In this document: positions 18,616-27,321 of the stretch, piece after piece
How positions within the stretch are numbered: position 1 is the stretch's first letter
Layout of the letters: the number at the start of each line of letters is the position of its first letter
Assembly (NCBI GenBank): GCA_021824625.1
Contig: JAKAKE010000171.1
Span: forward strand, 1 to 40,794
Length of the DNA stretch: 40,794 bases
Reading direction: 5' to 3'
DNA from: Bacteroidota bacterium
GTDB lineage: Bacteria; Bacteroidota; Ignavibacteria; Kapaibacteriales; UBA2268
Translations under genes and position numbers: made by a program
Notes under the pieces: generated by a model
What the model saw: only the letters and a program-made list of their open reading frames with translations
What the model was told of the DNA's origin: nothing
Databases searched by the model: none

Positions 18616-19629
18616 TCACATTTCTCCATATTGCGATTTATAATAGTCCCTATACGCACCTGTTCTGACGTTATTGCACCAAAGCGGATTGTCAATATAC
18701 CATTGAATTGTTTCGCTGATGCCTTGTTCAAAATTAATTTTCGGAGACCAATTTAGCTTTGCTTTTATTTTTTCAATGTCCATTGCATATCTTCTATCAT
18801 GCCCGGGACGGTCTTTTACATATTTAATGAGTGAATCAGGCTTATTGAGTTGTTTAAGAATTGTTGTAATAACATCAATATTTGTCAACTCACAATTTCC
18901 ACCGAGATTATAAATTTGACCTTGCTCACCTTTCTTATAAACAGTCCAAATCGCATCGCAATGGTCCTGAACATGAATCCAGTCTCTGATGTTTAAACCG
19001 TCTCCATACACAGGCAGAGGATTATTATCAAGTGCATTCAAAATGATAAGAGGAATAAGCTTTTCAGGAAATTGATAAGGACCATAATTGTTCGAACATC
19101 TTGTAATAATTGCCGGAGTATTATAAGTATGTACAAATGCCAATACTAACTGGTCTGCGGCTGATTTTGATGCAGAATAAGGTGAATTTGGTGATAATGG
19201 TGTTGTTTCAATAAATTTGCCTGATTCTCCAAGTGAGCCATAGACCTCATCAGTCGAAACATGAACCAATAATTTTAATTTCAATTCATTGACAACTTCC
19301 AATAATATTAAAGTTCCCAAAACATTTGTATCTATAAAAGGATGGGCGTTCATTATTGAACGGTCAACGTGTGATTCTGCCGCAAAATTTATGATTGATG
19401 TTACTTTATGTTTTTCACAAACAGATTTGACTAATTCTGCATTTTGGATTGAGCCATGAACAATAGTATAGTTCGGATTTTTTTCAATTGATTTTAGGTT
19501 CTCAAGATTCCCGGCATAAGTCAATGCATCCAGGTTGACAATATTCACATCCTCAGCAGATAGAATATGTCTTATAAAACAGCTTCCTATGAAGCCTGCC
19601 CCACCTGTTACAAGAATAGATTCAATCAT
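18616..19629 (-). CDS. rfbB: dTDP-glucose 4,6-dehydratase
   Basis: Short-chain dehydrogenase/reductase enzyme of 337 aa that converts dTDP-glucose to dTDP-4-keto-6-deoxyglucose, precursor of rhamnose and other deoxysugars. It shows the NAD-binding VTGGAGFIGSCFIRHI, NFAAESHVDRSI, the active-site VSTDEVYGSL (Asp-Glu pair), YSASKSAADQLV (YxxxK) and TRCSNNYGPYQFPEKLIP. Length and motifs are canonical for RfbB/RmlB. It is the first gene of the minus-strand polysaccharide group. The partner genes rfbA, rfbC and rfbD are absent from the window, so the final sugar is unknown. Confidence 0.95.
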   Translation of the reverse strand: MIESILVTGGAGFIGSCFIRHILSAEDVNIVNLDALTYAGNLENLKSIEKNPNYTIVHGSIQNAELVKSVCEKHKVTSIINFAAESHVDRSIMNAHPFIDTNVLGTLILLEVVNELKLKLLVHVSTDEVYGSLGESGKFIETTPLSPNSPYSASKSAADQLVLAFVHTYNTPAIITRCSNNYGPYQFPEKLIPLIILNALDNNPLPVYGDGLNIRDWIHVQDHCDAIWTVYKKGEQGQIYNLGGNCELTNIDVITTILKQLNKPDSLIKYVKDRPGHDRRYAMDIEKIKAKLNWSPKINFEQGISETIQWYIDNPLWCNNVRTGAYRDYYKSQYGEM

Positions 19630-19692
19630 TTCAATTTATCAGATTAAAATAAATTTAAAATTACGGAAACATTGAAGAAAATCAAAACCATT

Positions 19693-19784
19693 GAATAAGG
19701 GTATTGCTAATTTACTATACATCATTCGTCATTCTGAGCGAAGTTGAGAATGACATCTATACCAAATTAGCAATACCCGAATAA
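19693..19784. mobile_element. MITE-like 80-bp inverted-repeat element with a 6-bp target duplication
   Basis: GGGTATTGCTAATTT at 19699-19713 and its exact reverse complement at 19764-19778 bound an 80-bp element. GAATAA flanks it on both sides (19693-19698 and 19779-19784), as expected of a target-site duplication. Inside, GTCATTCT…AGAATGAC forms a second hairpin of the CATTCTGAGCGAAG palindrome type. It carries no coding capacity and fills most of the gap between rfbB and the cytochrome gene. Confidence 0.75.
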
Positions 19785-19822
19785 GAAGAAATCAAAATAA
19801 AATAATCTATTGTTTTGAAAAA

Positions 19823-20476
19823 TTACTTAATATGGCAGGTAAGGCACAAAGCACTTCCATCATTTGATTTCCTCAATGATAAAGTCTTTGTCTGCATGGG
19901 ATGAATAGTATGACAACCGGTACATCCTGAATTATTTCTATGGACATGAACATCATGACATGAAATACATTCAAGTTTATTATTGACAAGCAAGTCCTGT
20001 GCTATCGTTCCACCCAAACCTGAAGATTGAGTCGCCGGGTCACGAAGCCCGCCATCAGCATTAGCAAGTGAAGTTGAATATTCAAATGAAATAGGATGTT
20101 GATTTCTCATGTCAGTACCAAAACTGCCGGTAGTCATAAATAGTGTACCGCTTGTCGTACCTCCATAACTGTCTATTGCAATTGTACCGTCATGGCAAGA
20201 CAAACAGAGCTTAGAGATTCCGCCAGGTTGTCCGACTGTAGCATTTAATGTACTGCTGGTATATGTCTGATAAGTTGATGTAGTGTTTTGATGATTCCAA
20301 AGTGTTCCATTAATAATGTCCTGGTTGGCATTGTGAGGAGTATGACAAGGAATACAAATTTCAAAATTTGCCCATGATGAACCGCTGAAATCATGGTGTG
20401 AATACCGAATACCTGCACTCAAATAAGTAAGCTGACAAAATAAAATTACTATAACTAAAACAATTAATAATCTCAT
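19823..20476 (-). CDS. Secreted pentahaem cytochrome c (doubled-CXXCH type)
   Basis: Periplasmic or surface electron-transfer protein of 217 aa. A signal peptide (MRLLIVLVIVILFCQLTYLSA) precedes five haem c-binding motifs: CIPCH, CLSCH, CISCH, CTGCH and CLTCH. The mature N-terminus 'YSHHDFSGSSWANFEICIPCHTPHN' matches small multihaem proteins common in Ignavibacteria-like bacteria. Spacing between motifs grows in the middle, where a Gly/Thr/Ser-rich region lies. No partner oxidoreductase or haem lyase is adjacent, so its redox partner is unknown. It stands alone between a MITE-like element and a divergent transporter gene. Confidence 0.88.
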   Translation of the reverse strand: MRLLIVLVIVILFCQLTYLSAGIRYSHHDFSGSSWANFEICIPCHTPHNANQDIINGTLWNHQNTTSTYQTYTSSTLNATVGQPGGISKLCLSCHDGTIAIDSYGGTTSGTLFMTTGSFGTDMRNQHPISFEYSTSLANADGGLRDPATQSSGLGGTIAQDLLVNNKLECISCHDVHVHRNNSGCTGCHTIHPMQTKTLSLRKSNDGSALCLTCHIK

Positions 20477-20693
20477 AATAAATATTCAATAATTAATAAT
20501 ATGCAAAATTAATAAAAATGCTAAAGAATAATTAATTTTAAATTTGATTTCTGCAGATTAACTCTCATCAACATTTATCGTTAAAAATAATTAACAATAA
20601 GCTCCCGGTTACAGAACAAAAATTTGAATTGAACATATTTTATTAATTTCCTAATTTTATATGATTTAAATAAATGTTATTCAAGTTGAAGTC
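20477..20693. other. Divergent intergenic region between cytochrome and SulP genes
   Basis: 217 bp of AT-rich DNA between two divergent start codons must carry both promoters. I see TTTG tracts (as in the Bacteroidota -33 box) but no full TTTG/TAnnTTTG pair that I would call. No ORF, tRNA or clear hairpin is visible. Confidence 0.4.
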
Positions 20694-22970
20694 GTGATAA
20701 ACAAAATTTTTCCATTTCTAAATTGGTTTAAGGATTACAGCAACGAGAAATTCAGGCATGATATTTTATCTGGTATAACCGTTTCTCTTGTAGTAATACC
20801 TCAGTCGATGGCATATGCACAATTAGCCGGCTTACCAATATATTATGGACTTTATGCTTCATTCCTTCCTACAATCTTTGCAGCGATGTTCGGTTCAAGC
20901 AATCATTTATCAACCGGGCCAACTGCAGTGGTATCATTATTAACTTCGGTTGCACTTGAACCACTCGCCACATCCGGAAGTGAGGCATATATTGCTTATG
21001 CTATTTTACTTTCACTCACAATCGGGATATTCAGACTATCTCTTGGAATTTTAAGACTTGGTCTGATTGTAAATTTTCTTTCATTGCCTGTTGTTAACAG
21101 CTACACAAGCGCTGCAGCAATCATTATTGCAACTTCACAGCTATCGAGAATGTTTGGGGTTTATGTAAATGAAGGTGCTTACCATTACCAAACTGTTGAA
21201 AACGTTATCAGTGCTGCTTTAATTTATACCCATTTACCAACTCTATTAATTGCATGTTCTTCTTTAACACTAATGTTTTTATTAAAAAAATATGTATCGA
21301 AAATTCCATTTATATTAGTTACTGTTGTCATATTCACATTTATCTCATGGGCAAGCGGTTTTGAACATGATGTAGCGGTAAATATTAAAAATATTAAATC
21401 TCCCGAAATTGTTAATATGATAAAACAATTTAATGTTGATATGCACCTGCTTGTTGACCATGCCTCGGAAAGAACTAAACTTAGAGATAAAATAGATGCT
21501 ATGAAATCAGCCGATTCGAACGCTTTCAGAGTAGTTGATGAGCAGTACTATGCAAGTCTGATAGGTATAAAAATCAAAAACGAAAAACATGAATCCCAAA
21601 TATTACGTGATGAACTCAACAATTTCATGCTTGAAGCAGGTAAGTCCAAAGACGGGAAATTGTTATTTTATAATTACGGTAAAATACCAAAAGGAATGGA
21701 AAAAGATGAAAGAATCTGGAGAGTTAAGGTCAGAAATTATCCAATTAATGAAAGTGCTGTACTCATAACCGGAGGCGGTTCAGTTGTTGGAAATATTCCT
21801 AAAGGTTTACCGGCTATTTCCATGCCTAATTTTGATTTAAATGTATTTCTACGTTTTTTGCCAATGGCATTAATCATCACGTTGCTGGGATTTATGGAGG
21901 CAATTTCAATCGGAAAAAGTATTGCCGTAAAATCTGGCCAGAAAATTGACCCCAACCAGGAACTTATCGGACAGGGATTAGCCAACATCATCGGTTCGTT
22001 CGGACAATCATATCCTGTTTCAGGTTCGTTTTCACGCTCTGCTATAAATTTTCATTCGGGGGCGTTTACCGGTATTGCAAACATTGTGTCGAGTCTTGTT
22101 ATAGTTCTTACTTTATACTTTTTTACAAATTTTCTTTATTTTCTACCTAAAGCCGTACTCGCCTCCGTGATAATAATGGCAGTTCTGAGCTTAATGAATA
22201 TTAAAGGGTTTATAAATGCTTGGAAAGCACATCGAATAGACGGAGCAATTTCAACAATTACTTTTATTGTTACATTGATTTTTGCTCCACATCTTGAATA
22301 TGGTATTTTAGCAGGTGTTACAATATCACTCATTGTATATTTATATAATAGCATGCGTCCAAGAATTGTCAGTTTATCAATGGCAGATGATTTTTCACTC
22401 AGGTCGGCAAAAAGGTACGGCTTAAAGGAATGTAATGTCATAACTGCACTCAGGTTTGACGGCTCTCTTTTCTTTGCTAATTCTACTTACCTCGATGATA
22501 CTATCGTAAAAATTATGGCTCAAAAACCAAAAATTAAACATTTTCTTATTGTTTGTAATGGTATCAACGACCTCGATTATTCCGGCGCCTGTGCTCTAAA
22601 GCTCGTTATCGAAAAAATCAGAGTTAGGGGATTAGGAATATCTTTTAGTGGAATAAATGAAAAGGTTATGAAAATACTTGAAAGAACAGGATTAATTGAC
22701 TTTATTGGAACAGAGCATATATTCCCGACACAGGTTGATGCTCTCGAAACACTTTATTTCCAGACTCATGAAGTAGGAAAGACAAACATTTTAGCATGTC
22801 CTTTGTTAAATTATATTCCAATTGAAACTACAAAAAAAGAAAATCAAAAAACACCTTTTTTCGTACGTCTTGAGAAAATTGAACCAGAACTTTTCATATT
22901 AACTCCTACAATTGGTACAGAGGATATTAGAAAAGAATTCGAAGAAAAGAAAAAAAAGAAGGATGTATAA
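20694..22970 (+). CDS. SulP-family anion transporter with STAS domain and a large central insertion
   Basis: Inner-membrane SLC26/SulP permease of 758 aa, probably for sulfate, bicarbonate or dicarboxylate. The N-terminus has the family signature (DILSGITVSLVVIPQSMAYAQLAGLPIYYGLYASFLP) and STGPTAVVSLL, followed by about 10-14 membrane segments. The later transport core is marked by EAISIGKSIAVKSGQKIDPNQELIGQGLANIIGSFGQSYPVSGSFSRSA. A STAS domain is at about 580-690 (ALRFDGSLFFAN, IKHFLIVCNGINDLDYSGA). Between residues about 225 and 358 there is a charged, soluble insertion that replaces a linker usually about 20 residues long. A 70-residue tail follows the STAS domain. The start is GTG. It converges on the GH3 gene with 8 bp between stops. 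Confidence 0.92.
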   Translation: MINKIFPFLNWFKDYSNEKFRHDILSGITVSLVVIPQSMAYAQLAGLPIYYGLYASFLPTIFAAMFGSSNHLSTGPTAVVSLLTSVALEPLATSGSEAYIAYAILLSLTIGIFRLSLGILRLGLIVNFLSLPVVNSYTSAAAIIIATSQLSRMFGVYVNEGAYHYQTVENVISAALIYTHLPTLLIACSSLTLMFLLKKYVSKIPFILVTVVIFTFISWASGFEHDVAVNIKNIKSPEIVNMIKQFNVDMHLLVDHASERTKLRDKIDAMKSADSNAFRVVDEQYYASLIGIKIKNEKHESQILRDELNNFMLEAGKSKDGKLLFYNYGKIPKGMEKDERIWRVKVRNYPINESAVLITGGGSVVGNIPKGLPAISMPNFDLNVFLRFLPMALIITLLGFMEAISIGKSIAVKSGQKIDPNQELIGQGLANIIGSFGQSYPVSGSFSRSAINFHSGAFTGIANIVSSLVIVLTLYFFTNFLYFLPKAVLASVIIMAVLSLMNIKGFINAWKAHRIDGAISTITFIVTLIFAPHLEYGILAGVTISLIVYLYNSMRPRIVSLSMADDFSLRSAKRYGLKECNVITALRFDGSLFFANSTYLDDTIVKIMAQKPKIKHFLIVCNGINDLDYSGACALKLVIEKIRVRGLGISFSGINEKVMKILERTGLIDFIGTEHIFPTQVDALETLYFQTHEVGKTNILACPLLNYIPIETTKKENQKTPFFVRLEKIEPELFILTPTIGTEDIRKEFEEKKKKKDV

Positions 22971-22978
22971 TCTAATTC

Positions 22979-24529
22979 TCATTCGACATTCAAATGCATA
23001 CCGCTGAGTTTGACAATTGATGCGGCAATACTTGGCAATGAATCGGAATAAGTCAGAAGATATGTGTCGGCATTGATTACATCTTTCACATAAGGATTGC
23101 CAAATAGAACAGCGATTGTTTTCTTTCCTTCTGACAAATCTGTTACGATTTTCTTTATTTTATCTGTAATGTTAACAGTTCCTTTGTAAGCTTTGGCACG
23201 ATAGAAAAAGGCTAGAAGAAGAATATCTGCAAAAGCAATTCCTTCCTTAAAAGATTTCAGGTCTTCATCAGAAATTTCATCATTGATAAAGCCGAAATCG
23301 CAATCATTATCCAAAGCCTGGGCAAGCATCTTGAAGAATAAAGCTCCGGGTTGAATATCATCATCAAGTATGAATGCAAAACCTCCTATGGGTATTTTTT
23401 CCTGAATTGGAATTAGAGTTCCATTTCCGAAAATGGAGATAGATTTCATTGCTATTTTGAGTGCGAGTTTTCCATGCAATTCATCCGGCCCCGAAAGATT
23501 TAATTTAGTAGTTTGTTTGTCAGCACCGCACCAGTTCTTTGCTCCGAGTATTCTTTCAACACTTCTTTTAATTTGTTCAAATAATAATTTGTCATTTTTA
23601 ATTAAAGATTCAAGTGTTTCAATTGCTTTAAGGCAATTGGGAGGAATTAACGCAATATCAGCACCTGCTTTGAATAATAATTCTATTGCCTGAGAATTAG
23701 AATAATTGTTTGTAATCGAATTCATATCCAATGCATCTGTGATTATCAAACCATCAAAACCAAGTTCTTTCCTCAATAAATCTGATATTATTTTTAGGGA
23801 TAATGATGCAGGCAAACCTGAATCATCAACAGAAGGAACAGAAAGATGTCCAACCATTATAGAACGAACACCATTTTTAATGGCATTTATGAATGGCTTT
23901 AATTCGAGGTCATATAGTTCTTTTTTACTTTTCTTGAGTACAGGTAATGATAAATGAGAATCAACTGAAGTATCGCCATGACCGGGAAAATGCTTTGCAC
24001 ATGATAAAACATTGGCAGATTGTGTGCCTTGTAAATAAGCAAGGCTGTGCTTTTCTACTATGCCTGAATTTTCACCGAAAGAACGAATATTTATAATTGG
24101 ATTTTGAGGATTTGAATTAATATCACAAACAGGAGCAAGGTTCCAGTTAATACCGATTGCCTTAGCTTCTTCTGCGATGGCTTTTGCACATTGAAAAGTC
24201 AATTCCGAATCGTCAGCATATCCCATAGCCATAGCATGTGGGAAAGCAGTACCATCCTGCAATCTCATGGGTAAGCCGTGTTCAAAGTCTGCACAGAAAA
24301 AGAGGGGTATTTCAGCAAAGCTTTGAAGTTCATCGAGCATTTTTTTAGTATCAGCGGCTGTTCCTTTAAATACACAGAAGCCACCTATACCCGATTTGAC
24401 AAAGTTTTTAATATTTTCCTGATAATTAATGTCTTTATAATAATCATCGGAAGATAGCCGACCGATTATGCATTGGGCAGCAAGGTTATGAGGAGTTAAT
24501 TTGTTAATATTTAAAGAAGAATGTTGCAT
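22979..24529 (-). CDS. Glycoside hydrolase family 3 enzyme (beta-N-acetylhexosaminidase, NagZ-like)
   Basis: Predicted beta-glycosidase of 516 aa. The GH3 N-terminal TIM barrel contains ADFEHGLPMRLQDGTAFPHAMAMGYADD, the substrate-binding/acid-base loop CAKHFPGHGDTSVDSHLSLPV (His of the NagZ Asp-His dyad) and the nucleophile motif GLIITDALDM. The KHFPGHGDT form is diagnostic of the NagZ-like branch, which removes GlcNAc from muropeptides. The protein is longer than NagZ (about 340 aa), with an extra 160-residue C-terminal domain of the GH3_C-like fold. No signal peptide is visible, suggesting a cytoplasmic role in peptidoglycan recycling. It is 1 bp downstream of the thioesterase gene. Confidence 0.88.
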   Translation of the reverse strand: MQHSSLNINKLTPHNLAAQCIIGRLSSDDYYKDINYQENIKNFVKSGIGGFCVFKGTAADTKKMLDELQSFAEIPLFFCADFEHGLPMRLQDGTAFPHAMAMGYADDSELTFQCAKAIAEEAKAIGINWNLAPVCDINSNPQNPIINIRSFGENSGIVEKHSLAYLQGTQSANVLSCAKHFPGHGDTSVDSHLSLPVLKKSKKELYDLELKPFINAIKNGVRSIMVGHLSVPSVDDSGLPASLSLKIISDLLRKELGFDGLIITDALDMNSITNNYSNSQAIELLFKAGADIALIPPNCLKAIETLESLIKNDKLLFEQIKRSVERILGAKNWCGADKQTTKLNLSGPDELHGKLALKIAMKSISIFGNGTLIPIQEKIPIGGFAFILDDDIQPGALFFKMLAQALDNDCDFGFINDEISDEDLKSFKEGIAFADILLLAFFYRAKAYKGTVNITDKIKKIVTDLSEGKKTIAVLFGNPYVKDVINADTYLLTYSDSLPSIAASIVKLSGMHLNVE

Positions 24530-24530
24530 T

Positions 24531-25010
24531 TTAGTCTATCAACCTAACACTTTCACCTTCATAATTTCTTACCAATTCACGAATTTCGTCGGATATTCTA
24601 TCGGGTTGTCTTGTTTTGAAGTTTATATTAACCAGAACAGCACTTGCTTTTGCGAGTAGCAGCCCGCTTTCAAGACGGATGATGTTTTCAAATCCGAAGG
24701 ATGAATTTTTTATGAAGGATATTCTTGTAAATACTTCATAAGCATCATCGAATCCTGCTGTATTGAAATAATCTATTTCGGCATGTGCCGACATAACAGG
24801 AAATTCAAATATTGATATTTTACCTGCTTCATTACCCAGGATATTACGGAGATATTCAATTCTCGCCCACTCCAGCCAATAGAAATATTGAAGATTGTGG
24901 ACAATGCTGTATGAATCAACCTCGTGGAATTTCACTCTTCCACAGACTTTGAATTTGAATTTACTGAGTGATTCTTCAATTAATTTTATTTTTTGCTCTA
25001 TATCATTCAT
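24531..25010 (-). CDS. Acyl-CoA thioesterase, 4-hydroxybenzoyl-CoA thioesterase (hotdog) family
   Basis: Cytoplasmic hotdog-fold thioesterase of 159 aa expected to hydrolyse acyl-CoA. The N-terminal helix signature is VKFHEVDSYSIVHNLQYFYWLEWARIEYL, with the catalytic Asp in the family position (EVDSYSIVHN). It is related to the YbgC/FadM group. The substrate chain length cannot be told. It starts 10 bp after the small secreted protein gene and abuts the GH3 gene, so these genes are probably co-transcribed. Confidence 0.85.
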   Translation of the reverse strand: MNDIEQKIKLIEESLSKFKFKVCGRVKFHEVDSYSIVHNLQYFYWLEWARIEYLRNILGNEAGKISIFEFPVMSAHAEIDYFNTAGFDDAYEVFTRISFIKNSSFGFENIIRLESGLLLAKASAVLVNINFKTRQPDRISDEIRELVRNYEGESVRLID

Positions 25011-25020
25011 AAGAATTAAC

Positions 25021-25545
25021 CTATTTATTTGGGGAATACAATTTTTCTACTGATTCTATTACAGTCTTATGGTAATCATTAAACTTATTATATTCATCAT
25101 CATTTTTTGTTTTCAAATAGAGCGATAATAGCTTGGTATCTTCTTTCATGAAAAAAAGAGTTTTAATAATATCTTTAATAAAATTATTATCATCTTTATT
25201 CAAAGTATGTGATTTGACAATATCACCTAATTTTTTTATTTCATCCCCGATAGTAAATGTAATTGAATGAACGACATCAGAATAGTTTGAAAACCGAGAT
25301 GTATCATTGTCTAATTCAATGTTTTGCTTAATTAAGGAAATGGAAGTCAAAGATAAATATATTGTGTTTGACGAAAATGATGCTATTGTTTTCAAATATT
25401 GTTCATCGTTACTCTCAACTTTTTCCTGTGCATAAGAAAAATTAAAAAAGATTGTGAATAAGATAAAGAGAAATATCCTTCGACTTCGGTCAGGATGACA
25501 TAGATATTGCATTATTATTTCTAAGCTTAGAAAATACTTTTTCAT
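25021..25545 (-). CDS. Small secreted protein of unknown function, signal peptide split by a repeat
   Basis: Unrecognised protein of 174 aa. The mature part (from about residue 41) is charged and helix-rich, with no motif that I can name. The annotated N-terminus is odd: 'MKKYFLS' is separated from 'FILFTIFFNFSYAQ' by a segment containing CHPDRSRRI, the translation of a palindromic repeat. Taking out the 54-bp inverted-repeat-bounded segment restores a normal signal peptide, MKKYFLSFFILFTIFFNFSYAQ. The 18-codon insert keeps the frame. A shorter start at the internal Met (MQYLCHPD…) is an alternative. The product is probably periplasmic. It lies between the threonine aldolase and thioesterase genes on the same strand. 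Confidence 0.6.
   Translation of the reverse strand: MKKYFLSLEIIMQYLCHPDRSRRIFLFILFTIFFNFSYAQEKVESNDEQYLKTIASFSSNTIYLSLTSISLIKQNIELDNDTSRFSNYSDVVHSITFTIGDEIKKLGDIVKSHTLNKDDNNFIKDIIKTLFFMKEDTKLLSLYLKTKNDDEYNKFNDYHKTVIESVEKLYSPNK
25469..25522. repeat. 54-bp palindromic repeat inserted in a signal-peptide-coding region
   Basis: The element is bounded by AGAAATA and its complement TATTTCT. Its core reads ATCCTTCGACTTCGGTCAGG on the plus strand, the same palindrome type as at 4480 and 19728. Its length is exactly 18 codons. Confidence 0.7.
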
Positions 25546-25552
25546 ATCTACC

Positions 25553-26596
25553 CTACTGCTTTCTTTTTCTTAATTTATTCAAAACATCTTTTATATTATC
25601 AACAGCAATTTTCACCTGTGGAGATTCAACCTGATAATGAAACACAACCCTGGCTGAATTATTTCCGAGATGTAGGAGAAGTAAACCTTTCTTTTTACAT
25701 TCTTCTTCAAATTTTGCCCCATTAATTTGAGAATCAATTATAAAATATACAATGTTTGTCTCTACCCTATCAATGTCGATTGTTATATATTCCGATTCTG
25801 AAACAAGTTTTGCAAAACTTTTTGCATTCTCGTGGTCATTTTTCAATAAATCAAGATTATTCTTTAAGGCATATAAACCCGCGGCGGCAATAATACCAGC
25901 CTGACGCATACCGCCGCCCATCAGCTTCCGCTTTCTTCTACCATCAGTTATCAATTCTTTTGAACCGACAAGAACTGAACCAATGGGCGCTCCAAGTGCT
26001 TTTGACAGACACACAGAAACTGTATCGAAAGGTTGAGCATATTCTTTCGGTGATATTCCTGTTGCTGCACAGGCATTCCATAGACGTGCTCCGTCACAAT
26101 GAAATGAGAGTTTGTACTCATCAACGATTTTCTTCACTTGTTTTATATAATCAAGAGGTATGACTACTCCTCCGTGACGATTATGTGTGTTTTCCATGCA
26201 AATAAGTGCTGTATGAGGAAAATGGTCATCGAGAACACGGATTGAATTTTTAATCTCATCGAGATGCATGATGCCTTTTTCAGTTTTAATTGGTCGAAGC
26301 TGTACACCGGAAATTACTGACGGTGCGGCGGCTTCATAATAATATAAATGTGCGTCAGCATCAACAATTACCTCGTCTGCTCTTTTTGTTTGAACTGCAA
26401 TAGCAATTTGGTTACTCATTGTTCCCGATGGGACATATAATGCCGCTTCTTTACCGAGCAGACCGGCAGTGTATTCCTGCAATTCGTTAACTGTGGGGTC
26501 ATCCCCAAATACATCATCACCAACTTTGGCGTTGACTATTGCATCGAGCATATCTTTTGTTGGAAGAGTAACTGTATCGCTTCTTAAATCAATCAA
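25553..26596 (-). CDS. ltaE: Low-specificity L-threonine aldolase
   Basis: PLP-dependent aldolase of 347 aa splitting threonine/allo-threonine into glycine and acetaldehyde. Hallmarks are [70 protein letters not shown] and the PLP-lysine motif [18 protein letters not shown] (Lys about 198). The ORF track extends to 26716, but that adds a repeat-encoded stretch ([14 protein letters not shown]) and overlaps the upstream gene. I therefore place the start at TTG 26596, giving (M)IDLRSDTV, the usual family N-terminus. A purine run (AGGGGGA) from the dispersed repeat sits 9 nt upstream and may act as ribosome-binding site. An in-frame start upstream is not excluded. Confidence 0.92.
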   Translation of the reverse strand: MIDLRSDTVTLPTKDMLDAIVNAKVGDDVFGDDPTVNELQEYTAGLLGKEAALYVPSGTMSNQIAIAVQTKRADEVIVDADAHLYYYEAAAPSVISGVQLRPIKTEKGIMHLDEIKNSIRVLDDHFPHTALICMENTHNRHGGVVIPLDYIKQVKKIVDEYKLSFHCDGARLWNACAATGISPKEYAQPFDTVSVCLSKALGAPIGSVLVGSKELITDGRRKRKLMGGGMRQAGIIAAAGLYALKNNLDLLKNDHENAKSFAKLVSESEYITIDIDRVETNIVYFIIDSQINGAKFEEECKKKGLLLLHLGNNSARVVFHYQVESPQVKIAVDNIKDVLNKLRKRKQ

Positions 26597-26601
26597 TTTT
26601 T

Positions 26602-26640
26602 GAATCCCCCTGAATCCCCCTTTAGAAAAGTGGGAAATTT
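26602..26640. repeat. Dispersed GC-rich repeat in the threonine aldolase leader (copy D)
   Basis: On the minus strand it reads CCCACTTTTCTAAAGGGGGA followed by TTCAGGGGGATTC, the same unit as the copies near 3.9-4.6 kb. It occupies almost all of the 46-bp gap between the kinase-like gene and the proposed TTG start. Confidence 0.75.
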
Positions 26641-26642
26641 CG

Positions 26643-27305
26643 TTATAATAAATGAAAATATGATAAATGGAATAAATAAACGGAAACATATTCGCCAATC
26701 CACATAAGAACACCAATGCATATAGGAATTGTTATATTGTCATCAACTTTAAACATTCTTGAAGCTGCTTCAACCATTCCTCCCATAAATGCTGATATAA
26801 AACCAAAAACAAAAAATGTCCACGGAGCCGATGTCATATAGCCGATAAATGAAACAATAAAAAATGCAATTATAATAAATGCTGATGTTCCTTCCCAGCT
26901 TTTATCAAATAGTGGAGTCTTTCCAAATTTTCGACCGAAAAGAGCTGCAGCAATGTCGGATAATATCAATATGGTAAATCCTGTTATAAATAAAATTTTA
27001 GGAAATATCAAAATTCCTATACAAGCCGATATTAATACCCATGATGCACCATTTAGAGTATATTCCTTTTCTACTTCATGGCGGCGAAGCATCCTGCCAA
27101 AAATGTGCCGGACGAAAAATTGAGCCTTATTTCTTTTTTTGCTAAGTACATCCATTACAATAAATAGGGTGGTTAGTGGTATAAGAATTGATAGACCTAT
27201 TCTTTGTGAAACAAAAGTATAAGAAATAGGAATAGATAAGGACAACAGATGGAAGCCTTTCCTGAGAACTTCCTGACTGTATGGGATTTCGTGAAATTCG
27301 TCCAT
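26643..27305 (-). CDS. Polyprenol/dolichol kinase-like (SEC59/DGK1 family) membrane protein
   Basis: Integral membrane protein of 220 aa with about six or seven helices. It resembles the CTP-dependent dolichol/diacylglycerol kinase family. Supporting motifs are RKGFHLLSLSIPISY near the N-terminus, the loop ALFGRKFGKTPLFDKSWEGTSAF and the C-terminal KVDDNITIPICIGVLMW. Members phosphorylate a lipid alcohol at the membrane, here possibly polyprenol or a salvage isoprenoid, but phosphatidate cytidylyltransferase-like functions are also annotated in the family. It is divergent from ispE, with only 16 bp between start codons, which fits an isoprenoid theme. Confidence 0.8.
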   Translation of the reverse strand: MDEFHEIPYSQEVLRKGFHLLSLSIPISYTFVSQRIGLSILIPLTTLFIVMDVLSKKRNKAQFFVRHIFGRMLRRHEVEKEYTLNGASWVLISACIGILIFPKILFITGFTILILSDIAAALFGRKFGKTPLFDKSWEGTSAFIIIAFFIVSFIGYMTSAPWTFFVFGFISAFMGGMVEAASRMFKVDDNITIPICIGVLMWIGEYVSVYLFHLSYFHLL

Positions 27306-27321
27306 TTATGTTTATTAAAAT

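Noticed and set aside
20477-20693. tRNA or small RNA in the divergent gap
   Set aside because: No cloverleaf, CCA end or GC-rich structured stretch is visible.
19823-22970. Cytochrome and SulP as a sulfate-respiration module
   Set aside because: They are divergent, and nothing in either sequence links them; SulP substrate is unknown.
25553-26716. Longer threonine aldolase start at 26716
   Set aside because: The extra 40 residues overlap the upstream gene and include a translated repeat; the family N-terminus begins at TTG 26596.
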